A stretch of 64,000 nucleotides of DNA, taken from assembly GCA_963457665.1 (NCBI GenBank), contig OY735225.1, positions 1,528,501 through 1,592,500 on the forward strand. The letters are read 5' to 3'. Position 1 is the first letter of the stretch. Every line of letters starts with the position of its first letter. This document shows, in pieces, positions 35,600-46,165 of the stretch. Both the position numbers and the translations under genes were made by a program. Origin of the DNA: Thysanoteuthis rhombus. Lineage: Eukaryota; Mollusca; Cephalopoda; Oegopsida; Thysanoteuthidae. Below the pieces are notes generated by a model. That model worked only from the letters and a program-made list of their open reading frames with translations. It made no database searches and had not been told where the DNA came from.

Positions 35600-36000
35600 T
35601 AAAGGGTCATTAACATTCAAAGAGTTTCTTGGAAGATTGAACTAATTGTTTGCGTTGCTAACACTATATTTTGACTGATCCATTCTACGGCCTTCTCCAG
35701 GTGTACTTTCCGAACATGATGGTGGTAAACAGAATTTTTCAATGGTAGCCACGCCATAACATTGGATTCGAGTGATATCTTTTTCTTTCCTTGTTAGGCC
35801 TGGATTTCCATAACTTGTACCTGTTCAGTAGCAGAAGCTACATTGGGTTGAACTCTGCACTTATCTGTTTACCACCATCACATCCAGATAGTGCACCTGA
35901 AGATGGCTGTAGAATGGATTGGCTGAAACATTTTGTTAACAACATAAACATCAAGAAGGAGGTCAATCAACCAAAAAAAAAAAAAAAAAAACCTTTTTGA
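35600..36000. mobile_element. Penelope-linked terminal repeats in inverted pair
   Basis: The left part (about 35600-35745) and right part (about 35865-36000) are inverted copies of the same sequence, each with a hammerhead-like motif (left ACGGCCTTCTCCAGGTG read on the minus strand; right CTGAAGATGGCTGTAG...GAAAC). Sequence between them (GGCCTGGATTTCCATAACTT) is shared with 53150-53220. Penelope-like elements are known to carry such direct and inverted terminal repeats. No coding part remains here. Confidence 0.5.
35897..35937 (+). ncRNA. Hammerhead-like motif
   Basis: CTGAAGA core, helix II TGGCTG/TTGGCT (decayed), GAA, helix III ACA-TTT-TGT, T17. Part of 35600-36000. Confidence 0.4.
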
Positions 36001-36324
36001 AACAAACATCATATTGTATATTCTGGACTAAAAGCCAAATGGTTTACAAGGCTATTTGAAAGACAACCCTTCACTGCAAACCATCCAAGAGCCATAACTG
36101 TCCATATTGAGTTTTGGTGGACCAACCCCACTACATAATACCAATGAAATGGCCACAGTGTAATATTTGTAAGTTTTTAAAAAAGATTATGTATTCATCT
36201 TACATACCAGCTGACATAGTAATTGTTGTCAGAAATTCTACAACAAAATATTTTCCCATTTTGTGAATCACCCAGACTAGTATCCTCATCTTAGTGAAGA
36301 AATATAGTAGTAAAAACAACAAAG

Positions 36325-36890
36325 ACAGGTTTGGTTAGTCACTCAATAGAGACTGCCACATGATCAACATCTTTTGGCAGCATGCCGTGTTTGGAGTAAT
36401 CAATTAAAAAAATTTGAAAAGGGATGAGTGATGAATAAGTTACTTCTCTCACCTTTTGTTGGGCAGTGATCACTAAAATACTCTGAATTTTCAAAAAACA
36501 GGCAGGAATGTAGCTGGACACACAAGGACCAATTCAGCATGAACTTACATTGCAAACTGAGCACCTCAATGAAAACCTATTGGGGTGGGGTGAGGGGATA
36601 AAAAAAATTGAAAAAAATAAAAACTTTTTTTCCAGACACAATTAAATTTTCAGCCCTTTGGTTCTACTTGGGTGGCCTGTATATATACCATAGCCAGCCA
36701 GACCAACTTGGAAACTGAAAAAATAAACAAACTATGTTGACAGTTTTGGTTTTTATTGATCCAACAAAGTGAGGTGATTTATTCATCGATCATCTGTTTT
36801 TCCAATTTTTTTAATTGACCTCCCTAAACAGGGCATGCTGCGAAAATACCTTGACTACATGACGGTTTCTACTGAGTGACCAACGAGACC
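36325..36890. mobile_element. MITE family A, full copy plus inverted second piece
   Basis: 36325-36752 runs forward (AGGTTTGGTTAGTCACTCAA to ATGTTGACAGTTTTGG). From 36755 a reversed 5' end follows (TGATTTATTCATCGATCATC, then GACGGTTTCTACTGAGTGAC). Either two insertions or a rearranged copy. Confidence 0.65.
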
Positions 36891-37286
36891 TATCAATTCT
36901 TATTTTTAACTATGCAAGACTATAGATGTCTTTCATAGCCCAGATCTCACTAAAACTTTTTACACTTAAAACTTTCATATTCCTCTCAAATATAAAAAAC
37001 TTTCATATTCCTCTCAAATATAAATTCTTTTCTGAATAAGCTAAATGTCCAAAGTGCTGATCTCATCACTAAAATGTCCAAACAACAGTTGCTGTCAATC
37101 CACTCAACTGCTAAATGCATTCGATGCAGACATGAAACTATTTACGAAAATCAATTACCAACACAAATAGACGGTTATTTTTGCATCAAGATTTAATTAA
37201 CTATCCTTTGCCCTCTCATCACAAAAAAGAATTTAATCTGGTGGTCAACATTTTTGTTTGTGTACAAATAAGGCTTAACATGTATC

Positions 37287-37455
37287 TACAAGCCTTCCAT
37301 TATGACACGGTCCATGATGTGATGCAGGTCAATGATACACCCAAAATATTAATCTAGCTTCAAAATAGCTGAATTGGCAAATGGTTATCACGGCTTGGTT
37401 ATGCGGTAAGCTTTAATGGACCCCAATGCTAATGTTGAAATAGGGGATGTCTTGA
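37287..37455. mobile_element. MITE family C, copy 4
   Basis: Starts TACAAGCCTTCCATTATGAC; inner AATGGACCCCAATGC; decayed right end. Confidence 0.55.
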
Positions 37456-37642
37456 TTAGGTTTAGCTGTTTTTGTTCATATCTATGAGTGCACACCAGAT
37501 ATGCCTGAATAAAATGATATAAGAAGAAAAAAATACTTTTACATACTTGATTTTAGAGTTTCTATGTATAAAGTAGTGATCAGTTTTCCTTACGTAAAAA
37601 AAAAAATTATCATGGACATTTCAATAAAATTTTCAATACTTT

Positions 37643-37884
37643 TGCCTGAATGCAGCCAGACACAAACTAGGTGGCCAATTTTGGATAAACACACATTGCA
37701 AATTGAACCCCTCTAAAAACCTATTTAAAGAAGGAATTCAAAAACAAAAGAGACATAAAGAGTAAACGTTTGAATTTTCAGCCCTCTAGATCCATTGGTG
37801 TAGCCAGTATGCGCGATGCATAAATAGATACCCAGACCCATTTAAAAACAGAAGAAATCTATGTTGACAGTTTCTAGTAAAAAA
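37643..37884 (+). mobile_element. MITE family A, 5'-truncated copy
   Basis: CCAGACACAAACTAGGTGGC, CAGCCCTCTAGATCCATTGG, ATGTTGACAGTTTCTAGT. Confidence 0.65.
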
Positions 37885-38269
37885 GCAAATCAATAAATTT
37901 CCAAATTTACACAGCCCATAATATATATATATATATAGATTGCATGAGTTCAATGGGGCATGAGTTTTTCAATTAAATGTAATACATTTTCAAAGCCAAT
38001 TTCTTGAACCAATTCATAAAAAGCCCAACTTGGATTTTAAAACTCAATTTTTGATTTTAGGAGAGGTTAGCCTTTCAGTTCCAATATTGTGGTTAGGTAT
38101 TAAGTCTATTTGAAAATCTTTTAGTGTGCAAAAATCATTTTATGAAATCAATCAAAAGTAGATTTAAAAAAAAAAAAAAAATTTCAACAAGCTGGGTTGC
38201 TCTAGGGTCAAACTACCTTGCTTCATTCAATTCTAAAATGTAAACAAAACAGAATTCATGTCTCCTTAC

Positions 38270-38320
38270 GATATAATTCCTCAACTACACGTCCCATTTC
38301 AACTCCTTTATCAGTGGTTC
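38270..38320 (-). other. Probable untranslated 5' exon of GPAA1
   Basis: A 51-bp stretch bounded by a good minus-strand acceptor (ATCCTTTTTACAG) and donor (C|GTAAGG). One frame is open (TTDKGVEMGRVVEELYR), but it does not join GPAA1 coding exon 1 in the frame of its ATG; joined to 34161 it gives a 14-residue uORF starting MGRVVEELYR. It could instead be an exon of an unknown gene. Confidence 0.4.
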
Positions 38321-38624
38321 CTGTAAAAAGGATTTGCAAACTTTAGCAAAACAAGTTGACTCGAGTTAGGCTTTAGAAATAAGAGTGAATTTGTCATAAG
38401 TTTTAGCATACGTCACTGTCTCACTTTTATTCATACATGATATCACTGGTTTGCGGTCAGGTCATTGTTATCCATCATTGTTGTTACGTACGAAAATTAA
38501 GTCAAAATTAAAAAGGAGTTCGACAATAGAAGGAAATTTTTTAAAATCACAGATAAACTAAAACATAAAATATAGCCTCTCCTACACCTTTTCTCTTCAA
38601 TAAACTACAATAGCAGATATTAAG

Positions 38625-38850
38625 ATTAATATCTGGTTCCAGGGGACCTGCTCCCTCAGAGAACATCTCCTTATAGCATTAGAGGGGTAGTGTCAGAGTC
38701 AGGACATTCTCTGATGCCTGAAGTGCGCCAGAAGGGAAGACCGAGGGAACTGGACAATTTTTGTCTCTACCCACACGCATGCATTGAACATGGTCCCATG
38801 TCCGATATTACCCTCGTGGGGAGACAAATAAATCTCATGAAAAATGATGA
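38625..38850. other. GC-rich, structured segment of unknown type
   Basis: About 220 bases of nearly 50% G+C in AT-rich surroundings, lying in the presumed 5' intron of GPAA1. Self-complementary pieces include ACATGG/CCATGT around 38789-38803, CAGAGAA/TTCTCTG and TTGTCTC/GAGACAA. No tRNA boxes and no open frame. Could be a conserved SINE body or a noncoding RNA. Confidence 0.35.
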
Positions 38851-39570
38851 GTGAAATTGTTTCAAGTGAGGCGATTGGTTAAATTTAAAAAGCGATTTTT
38901 TCCAATTACACCGTATGAAATCATACCGGTTGAGTGTTAAATCATAGAAATATGATTATCCGATTCGGTTTCACTTAAACATTAATAAATTGACCGCCTC
39001 CTTTTTTTTCTATAGGGTTATTCGCAATTGTTACCAATATCGTGAGAGAAGGTTACGATTTTTTTTTATCAGAGAAAATATTGTTAATAGGCCAACCCAA
39101 CGCAATAAAACATAACTTTCAAAAAAAAAATTTAAATCGATTTTAGATGCTATTTCCCCTCTTTTTGTCTTCAGTACGCTTAACAGTATGAAGTTGCTAT
39201 GTAACCAAACACGCCATGGAACGGTGACTGAAAAGGAATAAATGATAAAGAAGAAAACAGTTTCTGGCTAAGAAAAATAGTTAAGGATTTTTTTAAATAA
39301 ATTAAGTAATATTTCAATTCATTCAATTTATAATAAAATATCAATTTATTTGATTTTAGAATAATAGAATAATTCAAATGTATTTGTCACATCATTAGCA
39401 AACAAGAATAATACATACATTATTAAAATATCATTTTGTCACTATGAATTACATCAATCATAATAAATAATATTTTGATTTAACTGCTGGAACGACTTGG
39501 GGGTGCCGTGGTTCTATGTAAATCTGATTGAAGAAAAATACAGAAGTGCAGTTTATTCGGCAGTACTTAC

Positions 39571-39720
39571 GCGCTAGGACTTTGAGAAACCAATAATGCT
39601 GTCAAAAGTTTTTAAAGGAGGACGACGGGCGATTAGTGTGAGAAAAATCAACAATTTAGGAAAAGAAAAGAATCTTAGGTAAAATATTTTTCTCTTAGTG
39701 ACGAGAATGTTTCCCTACCT
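39571..39720 (-). other. Probable first untranslated exon and promoter region of GPAA1
   Basis: A strong minus-strand donor GC|GTAAGT lies at 39571/39570 at the end of a stretch with locally raised CpG content (CCCGTCGTCCTCC). The 5' end given here is a guess. Intron use from here to 38320 and 34161 is inferred from site strength only. Confidence 0.35.
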
Positions 39721-40548
39721 GACCGCTGGTCGACACCGCTTTTATTTTACGAAGCCAAGATCAATGAATTACACGGTTGAAATTAAAGTGCTATAAATGT
39801 AATCATTCATTTATTCATTAAAAAATCACAGTCGTAACATCGATATTTTTTAAAAATATGAAGTAATTAATAATTAAAGTGAGTTGCTCGGTAGAATTTG
39901 AGAAGAATAGCTACATTTAAATGAAAACTATATTCATTTCGTATTTCAGATTTCTAATTTTGTTAAAACTGTGTATGCTTTCAATATAAAAATAGGAACA
40001 GTAAGCTGGAACCGATACGAATTAGTTATTCAGACAGAAAAAGTGTAGTTGGGTGAGAGTACCAAATTATTTCAATTAATAAAACGTATGTAATATATTT
40101 TTGGTAACTGAATTTTACAATTTATTTATAAATATATATAAAAGTGAGAGAGAGTTTAGGCCTATGTTAAAAAAACTGGGAAAGAACCACACAAGCTTCA
40201 CATTGCGTTGGGCCATAAGAAATTCTGTCTTTCAGACCATAGACACCAAAGGTGGCAGAGGGTTCAATCCCATTTGATGTGCGTGTGCATGCGTTTATAT
40301 TTGATTGTGTATTCCGGTACTACTGACCATACCATTTTGTCTACAGACTTGAAAATTGGCTTCACTTTACTGGACTCCTTCTAAAAATATTTTACTATCA
40401 TAACTGAAATGTAATCAGTTATCAATTATTTTGATACTTTCTATTAGAGAAGTGGAAAATTTTGTCTGATATTAGAAGAAAACTCAGTTATTATTTCAAT
40501 TATGGCCATCTATGTAGACAAAGGTTGTTTCGTTTGAATGGGAAATCA

Positions 40549-40998
40549 CTAATAATGATTGATTAATTCTATATATGGATGTAAATTATAGAAATAACAT
40601 GATTTACCATTATTTAATGCAGAGCTTTCGAAACTTTTTGCAATGGCAACACAGGTAAATATTCTGCAACACAGTGCCAAGGTTTTTTTTGCCAATCCGT
40701 ATATGATGTCATCCCAGCAGTTCAACTGACTCAGAGAAATGTTTGAAAGATATACAAAATTATACATAATTTTGCAACACACCAAGAGATAATCTGTAAG
40801 TGTCAAGCCTACTTTCCTTGCCAAAGCAAACTGCAGAGCAAGAGTAGAAGTTGAGAGGCAGTACCACAAGACTTCCCCTGGGGTTACCAGACTTTCTCCA
40901 GTATCTGCTTTTGGAAGTCCAGCCTCTCGTGTATTGGTATCGCTGGCTTCCTGACAGCCTGCATCAGATATAGAGAACCCCCCTAAATCTTTGTTCAC
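40549..40998 (-). CDS. Hypothetical ORF of 149 codons
   Basis: An uninterrupted minus-strand frame starting MNKDLGGFSISDAGCQEASD, with a Cys-rich moderately hydrophobic second half. It is the longest open frame in the window and slightly richer in G+C than its surroundings, but it abuts an (AT)n tract, has no recognised domain and no clear splice or promoter context. Could be a lineage-specific gene, an exon or a repeat fragment. Confidence 0.2.
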   Translation of the reverse strand: MNKDLGGFSISDAGCQEASDTNTREAGLPKADTGESLVTPGEVLWYCLSTSTLALQFALARKVGLTLTDYLLVCCKIMYNFVYLSNISLSQLNCWDDIIYGLAKKTLALCCRIFTCVAIAKSFESSALNNGKSCYFYNLHPYIELINHY

Positions 40999-41012
40999 AA
41001 AGACAAGCCATG

Positions 41013-41013
<1 letters not shown>

Positions 41014-41054
<41 letters not shown>
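41014..41054. repeat. (AT)n microsatellite
   Basis: About 40 bases of TA dinucleotides. Confidence 0.9.
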
Positions 41055-41058
<4 letters not shown>

Positions 41059-41086
41059 TATGATGAAATAAAGGATTTGCTACACC

Positions 41087-41124
41087 AAAACATTCATGTT
41101 TCTGCCCTGTTTGGGCTTCTTCAT
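41087..41124 (-). ncRNA. Hammerhead-like motif
   Basis: Minus strand: ATGAAGA, helix II GCCC-AAACA-GGGC, AGAAA, helix III ACAT-GA-ATGT, T17. The first core base is changed; the helices pair well. Confidence 0.35.
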
Positions 41125-41271
41125 TTTTTAATTTCATCATATTTTGAGCTCAATCTAACTTGACTTGATCTTTTATGTTGAATATATTGATCACTTGAAA
41201 TGAACCAATCATACATCGGATATTGCATTATATTATATTGTATTCCTTATTTATATTGTGTGTGTGCGTAT

Positions 41272-41476
41272 ATATATATATATATTATTGTGTCATCCAC
41301 AGACAGCTGATTCGATGTATTACATCTCTTCAGTGTGGCTATAGACTTTCAATTATCCCCTCTAGTACTGTGAGGCAGAATTGAAACCTTCACTTCAGAT
41401 CTGTAGGCCGATATCTATGGAACTGGACAGGCAGTAAGGCTGAATTTAAGTGATATATTTTTTGATATAACACAGA

Positions 41477-41521
<45 letters not shown>

Positions 41522-41720
41522 TAATTGTGTCATCCACAGACACCTGTTTCATTGTATTACAACTCTTCAGTGTGGCTATAGACTATCCATTATCCCATCA
41601 GGTACCACGAGGTATGATCGAAACCTTCACTTAGATCCAGAGGCTGGCATCTCAACCTCTACCCTACACAGAACTAGACGGTCAGTAAGGTTGAATTCAA
41701 GAGATATATTCCTCATCCAC
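41272..41720 (+). repeat. Tandem duplication, two units of ~240 bp
   Basis: Each unit starts with (AT)n, then ATTGTGTCATCCACAGACA, CTCTTCAGTGTGGCTATAGA, and ends near CAGTAAGGYTGAATT. The two (AT)n tracts are 41272-41286 and 41479-41515. Confidence 0.75.
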
Positions 41721-41847
41721 CAGAGTGCTCTATTCCTAATAAATGGAAGAGCATTGCATAAGCTTATAATGAACGAGTTACCTCACTTAAAGAGTGCTCA
41801 ACCCTGAATAAGGGAGCGTTAATTATAATAACTAAATAATAAATAAA

Positions 41848-41915
41848 TATATAATATTATGATAATAATAATGATAATAATAATAATAATAATAATGATA
41901 ATATATATATATATC
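41848..41915. repeat. (TAA)n and (AT)n microsatellite
   Basis: Imperfect ATA/TAA triplets merging into AT dinucleotides. Confidence 0.85.
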
Positions 41916-42291
41916 ATTCTAGCATAGTGCCTGTCAAAAATAATGGAATTATTAATATACATGGATTGGCATTTCTGTCCAGGATCAGAGTATCTGTGCA
42001 CTTTGTCTCGGGTCAAAGAGTCACTTCCTGGTACATTTGCAAAAGATCAGAATATAGTATCTGTGTTCTCATTAGAAGTCTTACAAACACACAAAAAATA
42101 CATCCATAGATCACAATACATTTCATACGTTGGGATTATATATAGCATGGTAAATGATATAATTGAATAATTTTTAGTTAACTATTCAAATACAGAAGCA
42201 TGATGTTTAGAAAGGTTTTATTACAATTTACCAAGAAGAGAAAATTCTAGCCTAAATTTTGTTAAATGAGATGTTTAGATAATTGTATATA

Positions 42292-42480
42292 TACAGGTAT
42301 ACCTTGATTAATATGGTGGTTAAATCATTTCAAAATTTTCCGTACGGCTTAAAACTGTACTGATCAAGGTCTTCTTATGATATAATGTGCTTTTTTTCCA
42401 GATTCTTACTTACATTAATTTGTGCAGCAATACCATAACCATAGTACATCAAAGTCTACCCTTTTTAAGGTACTCCTGTA
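42292..42480. mobile_element. Tigger/pogo-like MITE, copy 1
   Basis: Ends TACAGGTATACCTTGATTAA and AAGGTACTCCTGTA, inverted over about 14 bp; inner TTCAAAATTTTCCGTAC and CTGATCAAGGTCTTCTTATG shared with 52497-52663. No ORF. Confidence 0.7.
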
Positions 42481-42829
42481 GATCAGTTGTTCTCAACCTT
42501 TTTTATCCTATTTATCCCTGGCGACTTTTTGAAAGTAAATTTACCCTGTTTTCAGTAAGTTGAGTTTACACTTCTAACGTAAAAAAGGTTGAGCAGAAAT
42601 TTTAAAATACTGTTTTTAACATTATTGTTCTAAGCGCAAATGACCATGATTATAACACATACCATTTTGGCTTATTTATTAAAAAGTAACGCTGAATGGT
42701 ATACCAGAACCAAATACCATCAGTCAACTTCAGATTTTGATTTAATTATAATCAAATATCCGTACCTTGCATAAATGAATAATTGTAGCCCACATGTGTA
42801 CTAGTTCTAATTATCTAAAAAGATTTGGG

Positions 42830-43015
42830 CATTGTTCGTCCAAAATGACAATAGCGACCCAATGAAGCACTTTTTTGAAAAAAACAAAAAAGCATATTCA
42901 GATGGTGCTTACAGATCATCATGAGAATTTCCGAGGTTGTAGCTCCAAAAATGTCACCAGGAGCACCTGGAGACAAACACAAACATATACACATAGTTGC
43001 GACACTCAAAGAGAG
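42830..43015 (+). repeat. Dispersed repeat, copy 2 (partner at 4783-4935)
   Basis: AAGCACTTTTTTGAAAAAAA, GGTTGTAGCTCCAAAAATGT, CCTGGAGACAAACACAAAC. Confidence 0.6.
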
Positions 43016-43599
43016 AAGAAACTGTAGCCTACAAGGCTGGCCATTTATGGGGCCATGGTGATTTGATTTCTGAACCAAACACACTCACTCAACTCAAAAT
43101 TATCTTTTTTACTTCAATTATAAAAAAAATGTACAAATCTAGAATCAGCAAATTTACCCTCTGGATAGATGTAATTTACCCCAGGTTGGTAACATCTGCC
43201 ATATTTATTAGTTCAGACTAATTTCCTTGTCTTTGTTATCTATCACAATGCCTATCCAGCCTTCCTTGCATGTCTGTTGTATTCTGGAATGATGAATCTT
43301 GCTCTGGGGGAGAGAGCATGCACTCTCATACACATAAAATCCAGTGTCTGCATTTGTATGTTTTGGGGATTGTCTTCCACTGACCATTGTGCTGAATGTG
43401 ACCCTCGAATGAACCCCATGAACTTTGCCAGGTGACCTGCTTGTACCTGTCTTGCTGATTGAATTTTACCTCCATGGGTTCCCCTACTTTTGTGGCTTCG
43501 TATTAGACTAAGCAAAACTAAATAAACTAGAATGCACTCAAAGAGTGCTTTCTTCTGCCAATGTCACGTTGCTAAAAATAAAATTCCTGGATCCGCTCA

Positions 43600-43765
43600 A
43601 AGATTTGCTCAATTGTTCTTTGGCCTGTGGCACACCCTTCTACAGATTATCACTGAAATTCTTTGAGATCTTTTGGAGATATTGTGTGGACAAAGACAAA
43701 TAAACTTGAGTGAATACATAACCTCTGTTCAACTTTGTCAGCAGGGGTAATGAATTCATTCTGAT
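43600..43765 (+). repeat. Dispersed repeat with degenerate ~140-bp motif
   Basis: CACTGAAATTCTTTGAGATC, GAGATATTGTGTGGACAAAG, ACCTCTGTTCAACTTTGTCA. Relatives: 44385-44525, 60395-60715, 61551-61862. This motif is widespread in marine invertebrates as I recall; its class is unclear. Confidence 0.5.
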
Positions 43766-43884
43766 AAATTTAAACAAGTTGAATCTATCACAAAAGAAGA
43801 AAACTTCAAATGTGCAGATAGTTACCTCCCTTAAAATGTAAAGCTAGATTTTCTATTAACTGTTTCTTTTTAACTCTTTTCTTG

Positions 43885-44105
43885 GACTGTGTTCTGCTGT
43901 AGAATAATAAATATGCATCTCTTACTGTCTGTATTTTTGAGGAGGGTCATTGACATTCAAATGGTCCTTCAGACAATTGAACTCCTTGTTTGTGCCATTA
44001 ATGATAATAGTACACCTGAAGAAGGTTGTAGAATAGATCTGCTGAAACATTGTGTTATTACACAAACAACAATAAGTTCAGCAGTTCGAAAAGATCTTTG
44101 AATCT
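43885..44105 (+). mobile_element. Penelope-linked terminal repeat with hammerhead-like motif
   Basis: Shares GTCATTGACATTCAAATGGT and the CACCTGAAGAAGGTTGTAGA...GAAACATTGTG block with 35.9 and 53.4 kb. The motif (44016-44056) has CTGAAGA, GAA, helix III ACA-TTG-TGT and T17. Confidence 0.45.
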
Positions 44106-44384
44106 TACTGACCCTTGACCCAAAACTTTAGACAGTATCAAGTAAAAGGTTTTCTTACTCTAGATGCTTTCACATAACAATCAATCATAAATCTATCATG
44201 GATGAGAAAAAATTTGTGTCTATTGACTCATCCATAGAATAAAAAACATGGAATTAACAGATCACTTTGCTTACGTGTCTTTCCTCTTCAGTCAAACTAA
44301 TTTCCGCATTGATGATTGAAGGAGTTTGATTGTCCAAAAAATCTCTTTGAATGTATTTCTAATTAAAAAACAAGTCTCTCAATC

Positions 44385-44525
44385 CAAGCCCATATTTGAT
44401 AGACACTTCAACAAACTTCAATAGAATTCATTGGGAACTTATGGATATATTGTGTAGAAAAACAAACAGACTGACAGGAGTGAATACATTTACCTCATCT
44501 GACTTTGTTGGCAGTCGTAAATAAT
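44385..44525 (+). repeat. Dispersed repeat, second copy of the 43600 family
   Basis: GAATTCATTGGGAACTTATG, GATATATTGTGTAG, ACATTTACCTCATCTGACTT. Confidence 0.5.
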
Positions 44526-44716
44526 AATAATTATTTCAACAATGTGGCAGGTCGCCTCCTTGAGTTCAAATGAATTTCTTTCATAAGCTTACAGGAATTT
44601 ACGATGAGATGAAGTTCAGGTCAAATAAACCACTTGATAAAAGGCAGTGTCATTTAAATTGAACAACCAGTCATCAGAAGCTGCTTTCTGAAGAGGAAGG
44701 TGTTTTATAAAAAACA

Positions 44717-45100
44717 AAACCGGTCTGCTTATTCACTCAATAGAAACCAGTATGTAATCAATGCCTTTTGGCTGCATGGCATGTTGGGACTGATCAATCA
44801 AAAATTGAAAAAGAGTGATCAATGAATAAGTTACTTCTCTTGCTTTGGTTGAGTCATTAAACTTCAGCATCAACTTACATGCTAAATTGATCCTTGAACA
44901 AAAAAAACTATTCAGAGAAAATTTGAAAATTGGACTAAATAAAGAATTTCAAGACATAATAAGGAGGAACTGTTTGAATTGAATTCAGCCCTCTAGCTCC
45001 ATTGGTGTGGCCTGTACTTACAACATATGCATAGTTGGTCAGGTAGCTAGACTTCTTATAAACTGAAGAAACCTGTACTGACAGTTTTGATTGACAGTTT
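44717..45100 (+). mobile_element. MITE family A, copy
   Basis: CCGGTCTGCTTATTCACTCA, GGCTGCATGGCATGTTGGGA, ACTGACAGTTTTGATTGACA. Confidence 0.65.
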
Positions 45101-45418
45101 TGGGAAAGAAGATGTTGCCAAATGTGAATTGAAAGCACTAGGAAGTTTTCTTAGAAGAAACATTGTTAAAACTTTGACTAGATTAGTACCCATCAATTAT
45201 TATGCGTGGATCAGCATTTCTGCCTAGGATCAAAGTATCTGTGCACTTTGTTTATAATCTAAGCCTTGCTACCCGGCCCTCTGTCTACGTTAAAGTTTAG
45301 AATGTGGGCTCAGTGAAAAGTGTTGCGCATACAATATATGTATATATATATATAAATGTTTATTTGTTTTGCTGTAAAAAAAATCCATGAACAAAAAAAT
45401 AAATAATCATTTGTTTAC

Positions 45419-45420
<2 letters not shown>

Positions 45421-45458
<38 letters not shown>
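45421..45458. repeat. (AT)n microsatellite
   Basis: About 38 bases of pure TA. Confidence 0.9.
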
Positions 45459-45460
<2 letters not shown>

Positions 45461-45554
45461 CTTGGATATCCAATGTTGCCTGAGGGAAAACCTAATCAAT
45501 ACTGAAAGGTTCTTTAATAAATTCTCACAAAGAGCTTCTCAAAAGAAAGATCTT

Positions 45555-46165
45555 TTTTGAAAATGCTGAAATTGACTTGACCTTAGATTGATTTATAGAG
45601 GTCACAAGAGGTCAGTGTCACCTAGCCTATGTTCAGCATAGTGTCAAGTTACCTATGTACACAAATTTGCAGCCTTTAGGGAGCAGATGTCTCCCTTAGA
45701 TTTGAAAATACCAAAAGTGACCTAACTGTGAAGTGATCTTTGGAGATCAACAGAGGTGAGCACTATCTATCTCATGTTTATCCTAGGGCCAAGTTACCTG
45801 ATACATAAATTCAGAACTCATAAGGTTTAGCCATCTTAGTCAGATTTGAAAATGCCAAAATTGACCTTTTAAAAAAATGTGTCAATTGACCTGACCTAAA
45901 ATTGATCTTTAGAGATCACCCAAGGTCAGCATTACCTAAGGAATACTCATTCTGGGATCAAGTTACCCTGGTATACCAATTTGAAGCCCATAGGGTGCAG
46001 CAGTCTCAGTTAGATTTGAAAATGCCAAAAACTGACTTGACACTAAACTAACCTTAAGGTTCACCAGAGGTCATCACCACCTATCCTATGTTCATCCTGG
46101 CTTCAAGTGATATTTGTATATGAATTTACTGGCAAGTTATTCCATATGAAATCAACCTCACCAAA
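45555..46165 (+). repeat. Tandem array, four diverged ~145-170-bp units
   Basis: Each unit has GAAAATGCCAAAATTGACCT, then GATCTTTAGAGATCACC-AAGGTCA, ACCTATCCTATGTTCATCCT and AAGTTACCT. Units begin near 45559, 45703, 45848 and 46018. No ORF runs through it. Confidence 0.8.

Noticed and set aside
38270-38320. Coding exon encoding TTDKGVEMGRVVEELYR
   Set aside because: It fits no neighbour in phase (joined to the 35.4-kb frame it hits a stop), so an untranslated GPAA1 exon is the simpler reading, though not proven.
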